Source: Macrothele yani
Lineage: Eukaryota; Arthropoda; Arachnida; Araneae; Macrothelidae
DNA: 64,000 bases
Direction: 5' to 3'
Assembly: GCA_039090855.1 (NCBI GenBank)
Contig: CM077024.1
Coordinates: forward strand, 68,264,594-68,328,593
The translations under genes were made by a program, and so were the position numbers. This document shows, piece after piece, positions 40,751 through 53,580 of this stretch; the first letter of the stretch is position 1, and each line of letters opens with the position of its first letter. Below the pieces are notes generated by a model that ran no database searches, was not told where the DNA came from, and worked only from the letters and a program-made list of their open reading frames with translations.

Positions 40751-42819
40751 TAACAGGAGTTGCAAGAGTATATGAGTCAAGCATGTGACATGAACGGCAA
40801 TGGGACAGTTGCTACTATCTAACTGGAATTTTGAGTTTACAGGATTCTCTTGTTCATTATCGAACTCTTCCGTTTGAGCAGACCGGTTATTGAAATGAAT
40901 GGATAATTATTACTGCTACTCGAAATGTTTATTATTTTAAAGAGGCACTTGTAGTTGTCACCTGTTTTGTTTTTTATTGCTCTGCATAGACTTTATACGT
41001 GGTTCTTACAAGCGTCTTCATGCTGAATTGGAGGTTTCTCCTGTTTTAGAAGTTTTGTAATTCCATAACAGCTCTTTATGAAATATTTCATTCAAGGGCC
41101 ATGATTTTAAAAGAGCTACTACTTGATAATCATAGCGCTATACACATGTTGTCTCTAGCAATAGTGATACCATATTTTAAGCTTAAAATAACTTCAGGCA
41201 TTTATAACATTTAAAATAACGTGAAAAGGAAATTAAAAGAAATAACGTCAAATATTTTCTGTAGACAGATATCATTCTTGATCTATTACATACTCGTTCA
41301 TCATATTTGTGTAGACCGCTAGCATGTTGAAATGCGCTTAATGATGAGAGGTTTATTGTGAACACTTCGGATGATAAATATTGAACTAACTGGATGCTTT
41401 GCAGAACATTTAAAAAAGTCTTAGTTGAAACATATTACTCAGAAATCTTTTTAGAACATGTTGTGGCTGTAGATAAAGAAACATCGCGACATAAAGTTCA
41501 AGCTTAAACACATCTCTTGCTCACTGCCCATACATTGATATGTAAATGATTTAGGTTCTTAGTGCATAACATCACTTTAAAAGCTCCCTTTATTACGTTG
41601 GAACAATAGCAATTACATGAGTTGATGGAATGTATCGTCGTCACGGATGAGTGAATTCCTATTTGGTGTCTAGCTTTTCAGTAGAATAATCAAGACGGAC
41701 ATTTCCTAAAATCTAACGAACAACCAGCGTTGTGAGCTGATCTTTAAACCTGGTTTTCGGATTCATCTTGAATTTATCTGATGCATCACGAAATGAGCTT
41801 CCTACTCAGTACGAATCTCTATTGAATTTGGGCAGTATTCAGCGCCGTTAGGTATGGTAAACAGAAATTTTGAAAATTTGCAGTTGCTGCAAAGCATATT
41901 TGTGGTTAGTTACTAGCTCTTATAATATGACTGTAGGAACAGCATCATGATTGATTAAACAATCTTCAAATTCATATTTTAACAACCTGATATTCTGAAT
42001 TCTATTCAACGTATACTCTCACTGAAAATACTGGAAATCTTGGGCTCACTCTAAAATAGTATTCATCTACCAGACGCAACTCTTCCTATAACTAGAAGTT
42101 ATGGAAACAGTTCCATCAGACGTCATCTTAAAACTGCCGTCGCTATTATCAGCGTCTGTAGAATCATTGTGTCATCTAAAAGTAGAATTTCTAAGAATGC
42201 TGAAGAAAAATCTGTTTCTTTCATATAGCTTTCTCTGAAAGCATTTCGCTTAAGTTTTTTTGATTATTTTCATACGGCTTTCTCTCAGTGCATTTTTCTT
42301 AATTTTTTTTTTAATTGCTCTGATTGAAGAAACATGCACCATCAATACTTTTAAAAAAACTACCCTTGTCTCTGACATGAATAAACAGCATGTTAGACAA
42401 ATAGCTCAAAATGTAGAGAAAAACTAAAGTGCACTTCAATGCTTTGAAAAAGATCTTTGGAACTTTTGGTTACATGGAGAGATGTGCATGCTGCTCTTGG
42501 CACAAATAAATGTCATTAAGGGATACTACTTCAGCTGTCCTATGTTTTATAATGGAACACAAAGTTGGCCATAATGATTGCTCTACACTACTTCAATGAT
42601 TATAGACATATATACGTCTAATACTTTAGCAATTTTTCGCCCACTGTTAGCATCTAATACTGTCAGTAGGCGAGGGCTAACTCATGCAGACAATAAGCCT
42701 GCATGTTGATGAACTATGCATCTTTGTAATCCATCAGCTTTATCTTGCAGTCTAGCGTCGTCGGATTTCTGCAATGTGCTGGTCGCAAATTTGTTTTAAC
42801 GGATAAATCTTAGACCTCA
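40751..42819. other. No gene recognised
   Basis: Two kilobases of AT-rich, apparently unique sequence. No supported frames, terminal repeats or RNA genes were seen. Confidence 0.5.
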
Positions 42820-45064
42820 GTCAGATTTTTTCGTCTTGTGATGACTCAGTGAGCATTAGCACACTACAGTTTGTCATCGGGTTTTCAGCTTGTTTCCGCA
42901 GTTTTCTGGTAAGACTAGCTGATGACCTATACCGTCCAATTGCGGACTCTACAGGGTTAAGCGAACTCTCTCGAAATTGATAGTGACGGCGTTGCGAGTA
43001 ATCCTGCCAGGATCCGACATTCCCCCATCCGGACAGAATCGGTCCGTAGACCTGCAGCTTGCTGCTACCCCGTGGGACGGCATTTCTCATCGAGGGGTCC
43101 CTCGTCTTTGCCAATTCTGGCACTAAAGTTGCTCTCTTCCCTGCCAGAGAAGCACATTCTAGAATCATGTGTGCGACATCTGCAGTCTGGGCACCACACA
43201 TGCACACTCGCTCCCTAACCGCAAATCTGCAGAAGTACTCCGGCGACACGCCGTGACCGGTTAGTACCTGGTTGAGGAAGCCATTACTCTCAATGCGCCT
43301 TATCGAGATTCGGGGGAATATACGGCGTGTTCTTCTACCCGTGTCCCCCTCATCCCATCTCTGTTGCCACTCCACCAATGTGACTGTTTTCAGTTGCGTC
43401 CGCATGCTTTGCAACGGCGTTCGCATCTGAAAATCTATGCCTTCTTTACCAGTAGCTTCCTTCGCTAGCTGGTCTGCACGTTCATTTCCAATTGTACCGA
43501 CATGACTTCGGATCCAGTGGAAGGTAACACTCCTACTCTCCATTGACTTGAATAGCGCTTTTATCTCTATGACAAGGAGTCTTACTCCCGAACTGACCAA
43601 GCGCTTTCAGGGCCGCTTGGCTATCAGAGAACATGCTATAAGCCTCTTCGCTATTGATAGACAGCACCCAACGCAGTGCTTCTCTGATCGCCAAAAACTC
43701 TGCTTGGAAGACAGAGGAATTAGGCGATAGTTTCACTCGCTCCGCGTGCATCTCGTTGCCATCCGAGATCACGGAGAAACCTGCGCCAACACTACCACCT
43801 ATTTTCGAACCGTCCGTGTACAGTTCCTTCCCCTGATGGGGACAGCTTTGTCCCAGCTCAGACATAGCTCGTTGGCTGGGTGGCAAGTCCAGTCCATTTT
43901 CAGAAGTTCCACCTCGGACGACCGGTACTGGTGTCCTAGGAAAGAAATATCGTCCCCGTAGCGGAGGGTCTGCATTACTGCTTCCCTCGCTACGACCAGG
44001 TCCGCCGGTTCACACGCAGCCAGCACTTGGAGCGCTGCTGTGGAGGTCGTGAGGAAACACCTCGTCATGCCCAATAGCGCTCTGCGCTGAATTTGGTTTA
44101 CACCATTTCGCATTCTCATGGTATCTGACCACCAGGCGGGGCACGCATATGTTAATATGCGCTCCACCCCTCACTTATAGAGCATCTTTTTAGCTGGCCC
44201 AGTCAGCCGCATTCTGTTGATCTTGTTCAGAATGCTGGTACATCTGTCCTTTAAGAAGCGAAGATGCGATAGCCCCAACAATCTGGTGTCAAGGATGACT
44301 CCTAGGTACCGCATCTCTCTCACCGCTTTAATAGTATGCCCATTGAAGCGACACTTTGGTACGGTGACCAGTTCCCCTTCTTTGCTATTAGCATTAGTGT
44401 CGTCTTTTCGGGAGCGAAGCAGAGCTTACACTTCTTGCTCCAACTATCTAGCTGTGAGAGTGCGGTGTGTACCTTCCGCTCAATCACGTGCCTACTAGAT
44501 GCTGACACTATTAGCATTAGGTCATCTGCGTAGGCCTGCAGCTGCACCCCGTCTTCCAGTGGAAGCGCAAGTGCAGTATCTGCAACCACATTCCACCACA
44601 AGGGGCCCGAGCAAGAGCCCTGCGGGCACCCTTTGGTGTACTCCCTGCTGTAGGTCAAATCTCCGACCTCAAACTCTCCTCTTCTATGCGAGAAAAAATC
44701 GCTTATTAGCAGGAACAGATTCCTGGAGATGCCAAGTCTTTTAAGACGGTCTAACACCATTGGCCACCAGACGTTTTTGAAAGCGCCCCGCACATCCAAC
44801 GAGACGAGACAGGTGTGCTTTCCCTGTGCTCGAATTTGCTTTACCTGCTTAGTAAGGCTGACCAGCGCTTGGCCGGTTCACCTCTCCTGCGTGAAACCGA
44901 ATTGGCGGCTGGAGAGCTTACCTAGGCCGACTAGGTAATGGGTTGCTCGGATCACAAGGACCTTTTCCAGCACCTTACTCCAAGCTGTTAACAGGCAAAT
45001 CGGCCTGTAGGCTGCGGGGTCTGCTCGGCTCTTGTTTTCTTTGCTGGTAGGTATACCGAACATA
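42820..45064 (-). mobile_element. 5'-truncated LINE with RT and RNase H (I/R1 group)
   Basis: Minus strand, read in five overlapping frames. The reverse transcriptase starts ADPAAYRPICLLTAWSKVLE (45063-44878), then MDVRGAFKNVWWPMVLDRLK, GCPQGSCSGPLWWNVVAD and LQAYADDLMLI (catalytic DD near 44529). RNase H follows with LYTDGSKIGGSVGAGFS, QAEFLAIREALRW, MFSDSQAALKALG and WIRSHVGTIGNERADQLAKE. A Cys/His cluster CMCGAQTADVAHMILEC lies near the C-terminus. The endonuclease and ORF1 are absent, so it was truncated at insertion. RNase H with this RT style points to the I/R1 group. Frameshifts make it inactive. Confidence 0.9.
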
Positions 45065-46289
45065 TTTCAAATTATTTATTAGTTAAACATTTTCTCTTTG
45101 TCAGTCCTTTCAAATTGCTAATTTAAAAGTATCACAATGTGACAGACTTTGTAAATTAATCTTTATTCTCAATACTTAGGCTTCTAGGTGTATTAATTTA
45201 AAAAGAAAAGAAACTGATAGAACTATAATAACACTGCAAATGAGAGTTTTAATGGAATGTTTAGCAAAATATCGATTCATCTTTTGTTCTGAGCCATCAT
45301 TTTTCCACATTTCGTTTCGACTACTTGTGAGTGCCTCTTTCATCTTTTTACGAGAGCTTGTGTTGACATAAATGTTTCACTCTTTACATTAACTTTTAAT
45401 AAGATCGTAAGTTCCACTCTTTATTAGAACATGTAATCTTCCGTACACTTATTAGGGTTTGCCATGAACAACGGAAGCGGGAACTGCAACTTTATCGAAG
45501 TACTATCGCAAATGAACACCACTACGTTTTAGAGTTACTTGGAACCTGTCTTGTTTAAGTGGTATCAATACCTTTATAATTACATCGTTTGATAATAGCA
45601 TAAAATTGCCATTTAATAAATTAATTGCAGAACGTAATGTTATGGGGAAATCCAATTGCAGTTAACGGATGATTTTAAGAAAAATGTGATACAGCAAATA
45701 ACAAAGGACCGTCATTTATAAGCAAAAAGCAGGTGTCACTTATTGAATATGATATGTAAGGATAGCAGTTTTAAAGTTTTGTGTGGAATATTATTAATAA
45801 CAGGTATCAAAATGCAAGTACGAAGGTCCGACCTTCCGAGGAAACAACATGCAAAAGCATTGGAAAGCCGACACAATATCTCCCAAGCTCTGCAATGTCA
45901 CATTGCAGAATATCTTTCACTCATCCAACTGGAAAGACAAAGGAATAAATATTAACGGAGTTATTTAATTAACCTTTGTTTTCTTGATGACAAAATAAGC
46001 TTTGTGACTGCTCCCTCATAACTGAAAGGTATGACCCTGGAACTAGCCAACAAGATTAAAGAAGTTGGCTTATAAAAAGGGCTTACAAAAAATAAAATTT
46101 ATGTACAATGCGTGGTGTAAGGCTAACGCTCTCGGCTAGATATCGAAAGATCCGGGATTCAATTCTCCGGCGGTGACCGAATAACAGTTTTTTGTGTGCT
46201 GTGTGTTGCTGAAAGGGGGAAAGGGCGATGCATTTGTTTATTCACTGACGCGTATTTGGAGGATTTTCACTTATGTACAATGTTTTTAA
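45065..46289. other. No gene recognised; possible SINE remnant
   Basis: AT-rich. Near 46111-46185 a tRNA-like phrase (TGGTGTAAGGCTAACGCTCT, then GATCCGGGATTCAATTCTCC) suggests an old SINE or tRNA pseudogene, but I cannot fold it convincingly. Confidence 0.4.
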
Positions 46290-46926
46290 AATAACTAAAG
46301 ATTTAGCGGCTGATGGTGCAAATTTAAATGCAACCAACACCTACAGTTACTTTGGACAACAGATATCAAGCGAGAGCCACTTTGGAGAAAAAATTAATAG
46401 GAGCGTAAAATAAGATTGGAAAGCATTTGGAATAAATTACAATTTTCAAGAGCAATTTATTATTATGTCCTAAAGGTAAAATATTAAGTCAATGCATTCT
46501 TCCAGTTCTTAGAGTACTTATGGATCAGAGACAGGGTCTTTAACTAAAGAAGACATACTGTGGCTTCAGACTGCCGAAAGAGACATAGACAGTTACATGC
46601 TTGGTGTAACCAGGAAATATAAGAATAGGAACTAGGAACTCGTGGATCAGACAAATAACAACTATGGAAGACATCGTGATCAAAGCAATATCCATGAATT
46701 GGCAATGAGCTGGACATACTGCTAAAATAACTGACCACAACAAGTACCTGAAATATTAGAGTGGATACCAAGAGACAGAAAAATACCGAGAATAAGACCA
46801 TGTGGGAGATTTGTGAATGAAATGACAAAGCATGTCTGAGTGACATGGAGGAAACTGGCTGAAGAGTAAATGACTTTAGGAGACGTTCATCGAGCAATGG
46901 GCTGATAATTCTTGATGATGATGACA
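46290..46926 (+). pseudogene. RTE-like LINE, C-terminal remnant
   Basis: Across shifting frames the sequence follows the C-terminal domain of RTE-type reverse transcriptases. A YFGQQISSESHFGEKINRS-like segment precedes a position equivalent to ILPVLTYGSETW, here ILPVLRVLMDQRQ. It is followed by LQTAERDIDSYMLGVTRKYK, a WAGHTAKIT-like segment and PRIRPCGRFVNEMTKHV. It ends near a short GATGATGATGA repeat typical of RTE 3' ends. No RT catalytic core is present. Confidence 0.68.
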
Positions 46927-46929
46927 GAA

Positions 46930-48936
46930 CTCCACTTCATTACTCAAACAGGTGGAGTGTGTTTTTCTGTAAATTAAATTCCATACACCAGTACACGGGA
47001 CAGATTATCTAAACATCTCCAGCTACTGAAAGCGGCCAAATTCATCGCATCTGTCTTTCACAATTTATCACACGTATCTACAGTGCATCTCTGTAAACAC
47101 TCATTATCCACCTGACCTAACTTTCATTGTTGTTACCTCATATTCCTCCTTGCAGTATGATGAGAAACATGCTTCTTTGACTGAAACAGAATAGAATCTT
47201 TCTCTTCCAAAATGTTTAGCTTTGTTTACAAGGAATTCCATCTTAAAGCTCTGTAATAATTCTTCACAACGTAAGAACATGGAATATTTTCATGCAAATA
47301 CACCATTGTACGGATAAACCGTTATTTTTCATAGTGAAATAAGACTATTTTGCAAAGGATTTGAGCGAAAACATTTTGCATAAACAAGTGCATTGGCTTT
47401 CTTTTGTTTTCGTATGCCTGACATAAAAAATAATTTATAGAAAGCACTGTATGATAAAAAGAACGTGCTTTTCCCTGCTTTGCGAAATATCCTATTTCAC
47501 TTTTTATCGAAAACTGAAATGGAGATTTTAAGAGTTTCGTTTTTCAGTTACAGGCTGCATTTGAAGCAAAGGCAATGTAGCTGTGGGAACGAAAACAAGG
47601 AATGAAATTCATTAAAGCACTTTTGAAGTCAGAGAGCAAGATGCAAACTTCGAACATTTCTATCTCCTTCTGGTTGTTTCAAACAGCCAACAAATTCTGC
47701 GAATTTCTTTTATTCGAAAGCTCTTATGCAAACATTTATCTTTTCTACTTCGATATTTCACAACAGTAAAATCTAAATCCTAACTTTTGAACCCAGTTTC
47801 ACCTAATATCCGTTTGTCCACAAGTATGTGCGTTCACTGAAACGTAAAAAAAAAACACATTTACAAAATGAAATGTCCTACAGAACAAAAGTTCGTAACA
47901 GTGCCCTGTCTTGCGCTTCCGCTGATGCACTCCAAAATACTAAAATAGAGAAAACGTTCGAGCTTTTGTATAATGGTCGCAAATTGAAAGGCGTTTCAGC
48001 TGGAATGGGAAACCAGTGAATTACATTTTGGAGCATAACATCGACATAAGTTAGTGCAATGAAAGCAAAAGCAGATCGTACTGGATGCTTTACAGAGAAC
48101 ATCGATGAAAATGATTTTCCTTTAACAAGCAAATTCCACAAGTGGCTCAAGGCCCGCAACTCCAGCATCCTTAAGCGATTGTAAATACGTGGAATCTATT
48201 ATGCTTCATCACACAAGTTTATGTATATATTTTCAGTGTATATCTTTCACCACAATTTATTTTTAAACTAGTCTGTTTAATATCACCACAGGCAGTTTGC
48301 AACATCTACGTGATTCCATGGCTATTCCTCGCAGAACATGGGTAATAGAAAGAAACGTTTGAAGTTCGTAACATCAGCAAAAACAATTTTTAGTTATAAC
48401 GTTTCAAACATTGCTTGTTTCTCATCATTAAAAATAGCAAACATTGAAATCATCAGGCTCTATCTTAATTAGAAACGCATTTTAAAATTTAGTGAAGCAG
48501 AAACAAAAATGTTGTAAAGTAATGTATGCCACATTTACTCACTGTAGTGATGAACACGTGAAAAATGACAATTCTTGTTGTAGAGCCTTCAGGACAGTGA
48601 CTGTAAATTATTAATGAGTCTTGAAGGTGAAAGAAAATCCTTGATCCTCAGGAAATATTGATGAAATTAAAATTTTAATAATATGGTTGACTCACAAACA
48701 CAAGCTCAACAGGAAATGAGATATATGCTGATAACAGAGAAATTCTTCGATCCACGTTTTCGTTTGCAGCAGAGTAATACACTATTAAAAAATTAAGGTC
48801 AACGTTTTCACCAGTGCATCTTCAGTATCAGAGTTTAAAACAGACGCTGATGTTGACTTTTTGTTCTAATTATGATCATGAATAGCAGAGTCGTCAGCGA
48901 AACTGAGATGTGACTTACAGGAACGATGCACACACT
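46930..48936. other. No gene recognised
   Basis: AT-rich sequence with short overlapping frames on both strands (for example 47828-48168). None resembles a known family. Confidence 0.45.
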
Positions 48937-48938
48937 TA

Positions 48939-50116
48939 CACTGAAAAGCAATTGAATTAGAGACAGCTGGCGTTATGCAAATGTGGCACTGTGGGCGGCC
49001 CTGTAAACGGAAACGACATGACGTATGCAGCGATCCGACAATATAAAGAGTGATGCGACGGGAATCAGTAAGAGTCGGACGCAGTATGGGTAAGACGAAG
49101 GATCTAAGCGCATTTAATCGTGGGCAAATTCTCAGGCCCCACGAATGGGTCACTCCATCTCGGAAGTTGTGCAGGCACTGGGATTTTCACGAGCCACTGT
49201 GTCATGGGTGCACCGTGAGTACATTGAATCCGGTAAAACCATCCCTGCAAGGGCCAGCTGCCGTGGACAACAGCGTGTGGATGAGCGGGGTCATCGTCGG
49301 CTAGCTCGCATTGTAACAGCGGATAGACGGGCCACAGTGCAAGAAATCACTCGGCAATTTAACGCTGGTGCACAAAAACGTGTAAGCAGCCACACCATCC
49401 AGAACCATCTCCTCGCTGTCGGGTACAGAAGTCATCGTCCCACGAGGGTACCGCTGCTGACCGCACATCATAGGGTGCAAAGATTAGCATGGGCGCGGTA
49501 ACATTGCCACTGGACTCTAGACATGTGGGAAAATGTTGCCTGGACTGATGAGTCGAGATTCACGTTGGTACATGCGGATGGCAGGAAACGAGTACGGCGC
49601 AAACCACATGAAGCGAAGGATCCTTTTTGCCAGCAGGGTACTCTCTAAGCTGGTGGTGGTGGCATTCTCGTCTGGGGACTGTTTACGTGGACTTAAATGG
49701 GCCCCTGGTAAGTGTGACCTCGTCCCACACAGGTCAACGTTAACGGGATATCCTGGACGATCATTTGCACCAGTTTGTGCGTCTTCAACATCTCACTGGG
49801 GACCTCATCCTGCAACAAGACAATGAAATGTGACACCGCTCCTGAATTGTATCTGAATGGCCAGCTAGGTCACCTGACCTCAATCCGATCGAGCACATCT
49901 GGGATGCCATCGATAGAGATGTTCGGGGCTCTGACCCTCTCCATCAAATCTTCGTGAACTGTGGGAGCTTGTTCAGGGGTCGTTGATCCGTATGGCTTCT
50001 CAACGCTTCCGGTGTCTTGTCGAGTCCATGCCGAGACGAATCGCCGCCGTCATCAGGGCGAAAGGTGGTGCTACACGTTACTAGACAGGTATCTTTAATT
50101 CAACTGCTCTTCAGTG
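48939..50116 (+). mobile_element. Tc1-like transposon (family A, copy 2)
   Basis: The left end CACTGAAAAGCAATTGAATT and the right end TCAACTGCTCTTCAGTG match those of the copy at 1481-2697. TA flanks are at 48937-48938 and 50117-50118. At 1178 bp it is slightly shorter than copy 1. Confidence 0.92.
49050..50070 (+). pseudogene. Tc1-like transposase (family A), frameshifted
   Basis: The N-terminus MRRESVRVGRSMGKTKDLSA is near identical to copy 1 at 2583. Helix-turn-helix, in the next frame (from 49145): MGHSISEVVQALGFSRATVS. The first catalytic region is near 49533 (AWTDESRFTLVHADG-like, here with D retained). The C-terminal SPDLNPIEHIWDAIDRDV follows near 49875. At least three frame changes are needed. 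Confidence 0.9.
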
Positions 50117-50118
50117 TA

Positions 50119-50495
50119 TATGTAAACGAAAGGCAGAAGCAAATATATTTTTTAAGCTGTAATTCACCTACGTTGATCAAACATGCGTCACGATATACGA
50201 TATAAAAAGACAACACGTATTCTGTGAAGGTGAAGAGCTAATAAAGCAAACTGAGGCTGTTTTTATTTAAGATACTTTCGATCTAAAATATAAACAAAAC
50301 TAAGCTTTTAAATACATTGCTGTTTGTGAAAATTGCAAAACCATGAAAGACTGCTGGTATTAAATTGAAACTTAAGGGCTATGTACAAGAGGTTGGGGCA
50401 TACAAATGATAAACATATCATTAAAAATGCGCATGCCGTTTCGGAGTAGCGCCGTTTGAACTCTTCCGGCTTGGGTATAAAGAGCTTGATCAAAC
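50119..50495. other. No gene recognised
   Basis: Spacer between two Tc1 elements. No inverted ends of the second element could be identified here. Confidence 0.4.
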
Positions 50496-50499
50496 GAGA

Positions 50500-51440
50500 T
50501 TGCAATCAGTGAGGAGCCGACAGTCAGTCAAAAGGATGTTTCTTGTGTCTCACTACGCCCATCGCCGAAGAAGGTCGCATTATGAACACCTGACGGACTT
50601 TGAGCGACGAATGATTATTGGGATGAGAGAAACTGGATATTGCTACCTCAAAATATCCATTCGTGAGATACGAAAAGCCAATATATTGATGCAAACGTGG
50701 CGTCAGTTGTCAGATGATTCTAGGGCGCAGAGAAATTCGGGAAATGGACCGCAAAATCGCGCGACTGCATGGGATGACAGACACTTAAACCGCATGGCAG
50801 TGTGACCGATGGCTCAGCGACCTCCATGGTGTTAGCGCAGCAGTGTAGCACTCTTATAGTTCAAGCTTTGTCCTCCAGCGCCGTTCGACGTCGTTTGCTT
50901 AACAGAGAACTAGTCGCTAGCAGACCATTGTTGCGCATTCCTTTGACCCCCAACCACAGACGCATCTGGCTGCAATGGGGTCTCGAACACGGACACATCG
51001 GCGCGCTGATTGGCAAATGGTCGTGTTTTCTGACAAGCCACAATTCAGTTTTATGCACCATGATGTTCGCATACGTTTACGAAGTCATCGTGGTGAACGG
51101 CACCTTGTAGGGTCATACAGAACCTTCACCAAGCAACAGGGTTTGGGGCCCCATTGGCTTCAATTTGCGAACTCGCCTGATACGAATTGTGAAAACCCCC
51201 AACACCCAGCGATATATCAGGAATGTTTTAGAAGCAGATGTGATACCCTTGCTTCAGAGTTGTCCTGGGTCTATATTCCAGCAGAACAATGCTCAGCAAC
51301 GTGTGGCCCGGAATGTCCATGACATCTTCCACGCACAGCAGGTACCGATTCTTCCCTGGCCTCTTTGTTTACCGGATATGTTCCCGATCGAACATGTCTG
51401 GAACATGGCAGGTAGACGATTGGCACATAACGCGCCTTAG
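50500..51440 (+). pseudogene. Tc1-like transposase (family D), degraded
   Basis: The N-terminal start AHRRRRSHYEHLTDFERRMI is typical of one Tc1 lineage, with the first helix region GMRETGYCYLKISI. Mid-protein: SSSAVRRRLLNRELVASRPL and LTPNHRRIWLQWGLEH. C-terminal: IFQQNNAQQRVARNVHD (the second catalytic D is changed to N) and LPDMFPIEHVWNMAGRRLAH. Frames shift about three times. An inverted 77-bp copy of its own sequence follows at 51445. Confidence 0.85.
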
Positions 51441-51444
51441 CTAT

Positions 51445-51521
51445 CACGTTGCTGAGCATTGTTCTGCTGGAATATAGACCCAGGACAACTCTGAAGCAAG
51501 GGTATCACATCTGCCTCTAAA
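51445..51521 (-). repeat. 77-bp inverted copy of transposase segment
   Basis: It is the reverse complement of 51227-51303 with one mismatch (TTTAGAAGCAG against TTTAGAGGCAG). The two arms are separated by 141 bp. Confidence 0.93.
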
Positions 51522-52041
51522 CTACAAATGAACTCTGATCTCGCGTAGAAGCAGCCTGTCAGGCCATTCCCCAGGACGATATCAAAAACCCCTTCCATTC
51601 AATGCCACGGAGTGCAGATGATGTAATAATCCACAAAAGCCAGTAGCTGTCAATAAACGATACATAATCCACAGAGTAAACATTTGTTATATACACGTTA
51701 AAAATACAAGATCTTTCGGTTCAGCAGCTGAACCATCATCAGCTAAAAGACATCAGGAAGTTATAAACGGTTGGGTGTTAAATACAATCTGGACAGTGTT
51801 CAGGACGTATAAGAGCATACTGCGCAATCGCAAAGGAATCATTACCTTAAGTTACGTGGATTAGTTCATTGTTTCATCCTCACTAGAAGGGTGGGAGGAG
51901 GGAAGATTATGAATTGCATGTGTATTTTGTTTCTTGACAAGTGATTTCCATGTTTGCGGGATGATAAGAGGTACGTCATCGTTGCAACACTGATTTCCCA
52001 TTTGATAAATAAATAAACTTATCATTATAAAATTTGATTGC

Positions 52042-52368
52042 TTAGTGTTGGATGTTCCCAAGATTAAAGCATTGTCCCACTTGGGAGTGCGTGAGCACGA
52101 AACGTGAAAGAGCAGTGGCATTGGAATGCATCCGTACATCACATTTATGTTCCATCAACCTAACCCCTAATATACGTTGTGTTGAACCAATATAGACAGA
52201 ATCAGACGTATTAGGTCCATTGCTCATTAAGGGAATGGAATAAATGCCATGTTTATTATTATCTGTGACTTGATCACGATCCTTTTTAGTTTTGGCAAAT
52301 AAGCTGGATGTTGATTCGCTGAAATCAGAATTATGTCTTCTGCAAGCTTTCCTCAATATATTAGTCAC
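52042..52368 (-). CDS. GIY-YIG endonuclease domain of Penelope-like element
   Basis: The open frame contains NNKHGIYSIPLMSN and SVYIGSTQRILGVRLMEHKC, giving the GIY and YIG motifs and the R(x)nH pattern of GIY-YIG nucleases. A Cys pair around the HG motif, typical of Penelope nucleases, is not obvious. It is four bases from being continuous with the RT frame, so originally it was a single protein. The remaining C-terminal residues run to about 51861 in another frame. This nuclease makes the first-strand nick used for target-primed reverse transcription. Confidence 0.82.
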   Translation of the reverse strand: MTNILRKACRRHNSDFSESTSSLFAKTKKDRDQVTDNNKHGIYSIPLMSNGPNTSDSVYIGSTQRILGVRLMEHKCDVRMHSNATALSRFVLTHSQVGQCFNLGNIQH

Positions 52369-53580
52369 TGGTGGTAATCCATAGAGCCAATATACTTAAC
52401 TTTTCTTTTTTCAGGCTGCATGGTGGTGAATACCAGTCGTTCCATTTGTTTTGACGACTTTCGAATACAATCTGCAGAAAATCTGTGGAGAGTAGCAATA
52501 GTAGTAATGTTTTTTAACTCCTCTTTAAAACACCTTCTGTCAGAGCAGTGGGTCTGTGCGTGGTGTAAAGGACTACGCAATGCGGCCAACTTATATCTCA
52601 TAGGGTGAAATGAGCAACTTGGAATAATGACCGGCGAGTGTGATAGCTTACGGTATACAGAGTATCTCACTTGATGACTGACCGGATCACGTTTAAGAAG
52701 AATACCCAGATATGGCAATGTAAACGAGTTTTCAACCTCCAGGGTGAATCTAATCGTGGGGAAATGTAACGACATAGCATCGATAAATTGGGAAATTGTT
52801 TCAGATGGATGATTCCAGAAAATCAAAATATCATCGCTGTACCTTAAGTAAAGTGCTCGTTTTACGTCACATTCAGTCATAACACGATTCTCTAGTTCCT
52901 GCATAATAACTTCAGCTAATATGGCTGACAGAGGGGATCCCATGGGGGTTCCCTCCTTCTGGTGGTAAAAAGTTCCATCAAAACGGAAGTAGGTGCGATC
53001 TGTAATCAATTTAAGTGCATCTGAGATGGCCTGAACTACCGTAAGTGTGCTATTTCCCAACTGAATTAGTTTATTTCTGATTATTTCATGGACTACGAGG
53101 ATTAGTACGTTAAGGTATAACGAGATAACGTCCAATGAAAGCATTTGAAAAGGTTTACCCATTGGTTGGAATTCATTGATTCTTGAAATAGCCTGAGTAG
53201 AACTTTTAATTGCATATTGAGAAGCTGATGTAAGGGTTTTTAAGTAGTTAGTCATAGCCTTCTTAAGGAGCCTTGATGGGTTTGCGTATCCCGACACAAG
53301 AGATCTGATAGGTTTATCGTCTTTATGTAATTTCAGTTTACTAAATAATGCCGGCACCCTCGGGCCATTAGAAGGGTGCATTTTAAAGCTCATACAGGTT
53401 GGTAAGGTTCCTTGCTTTTTTAATTTACTGAGTGATGGAATAGTGGCCGCGGTTAGATCTGCTTTCACAATCCTATGAGGAATTTTTTAAATGGCGTCCT
53501 GCATTTTAATTTTATATTCATCTTTGTACAGAATAACTATCTGACGCGACTTGTTGTTGCCGGAGATGGTTTCACACGAT
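52365..53580 (-). pseudogene. Penelope-like reverse transcriptase
   Basis: The long open frame 53468-52365 (367 codons) starts with the conserved PRVPALFSKLKLHKDDKPIR region. It then has SLDVISLYLNV (usual form SFDVxSLYTNVP), YHQKEGTPMGSPLSAILAEV, LRYSDDILIFW as the catalytic box, and LPYLGILLKRD. The N-terminal part upstream of a stop near 53488 still reads SRQIVILYKDEYKIKMQDAI. The catalytic DD is retained. The stop and the change of the motif-A residues suggest recent inactivation. Confidence 0.9.

Noticed and set aside
43059..44533. Plus-strand frames across 43-44.5 kb
   Set aside because: They are antisense shadows of the LINE reverse transcriptase and RNase H on the minus strand.
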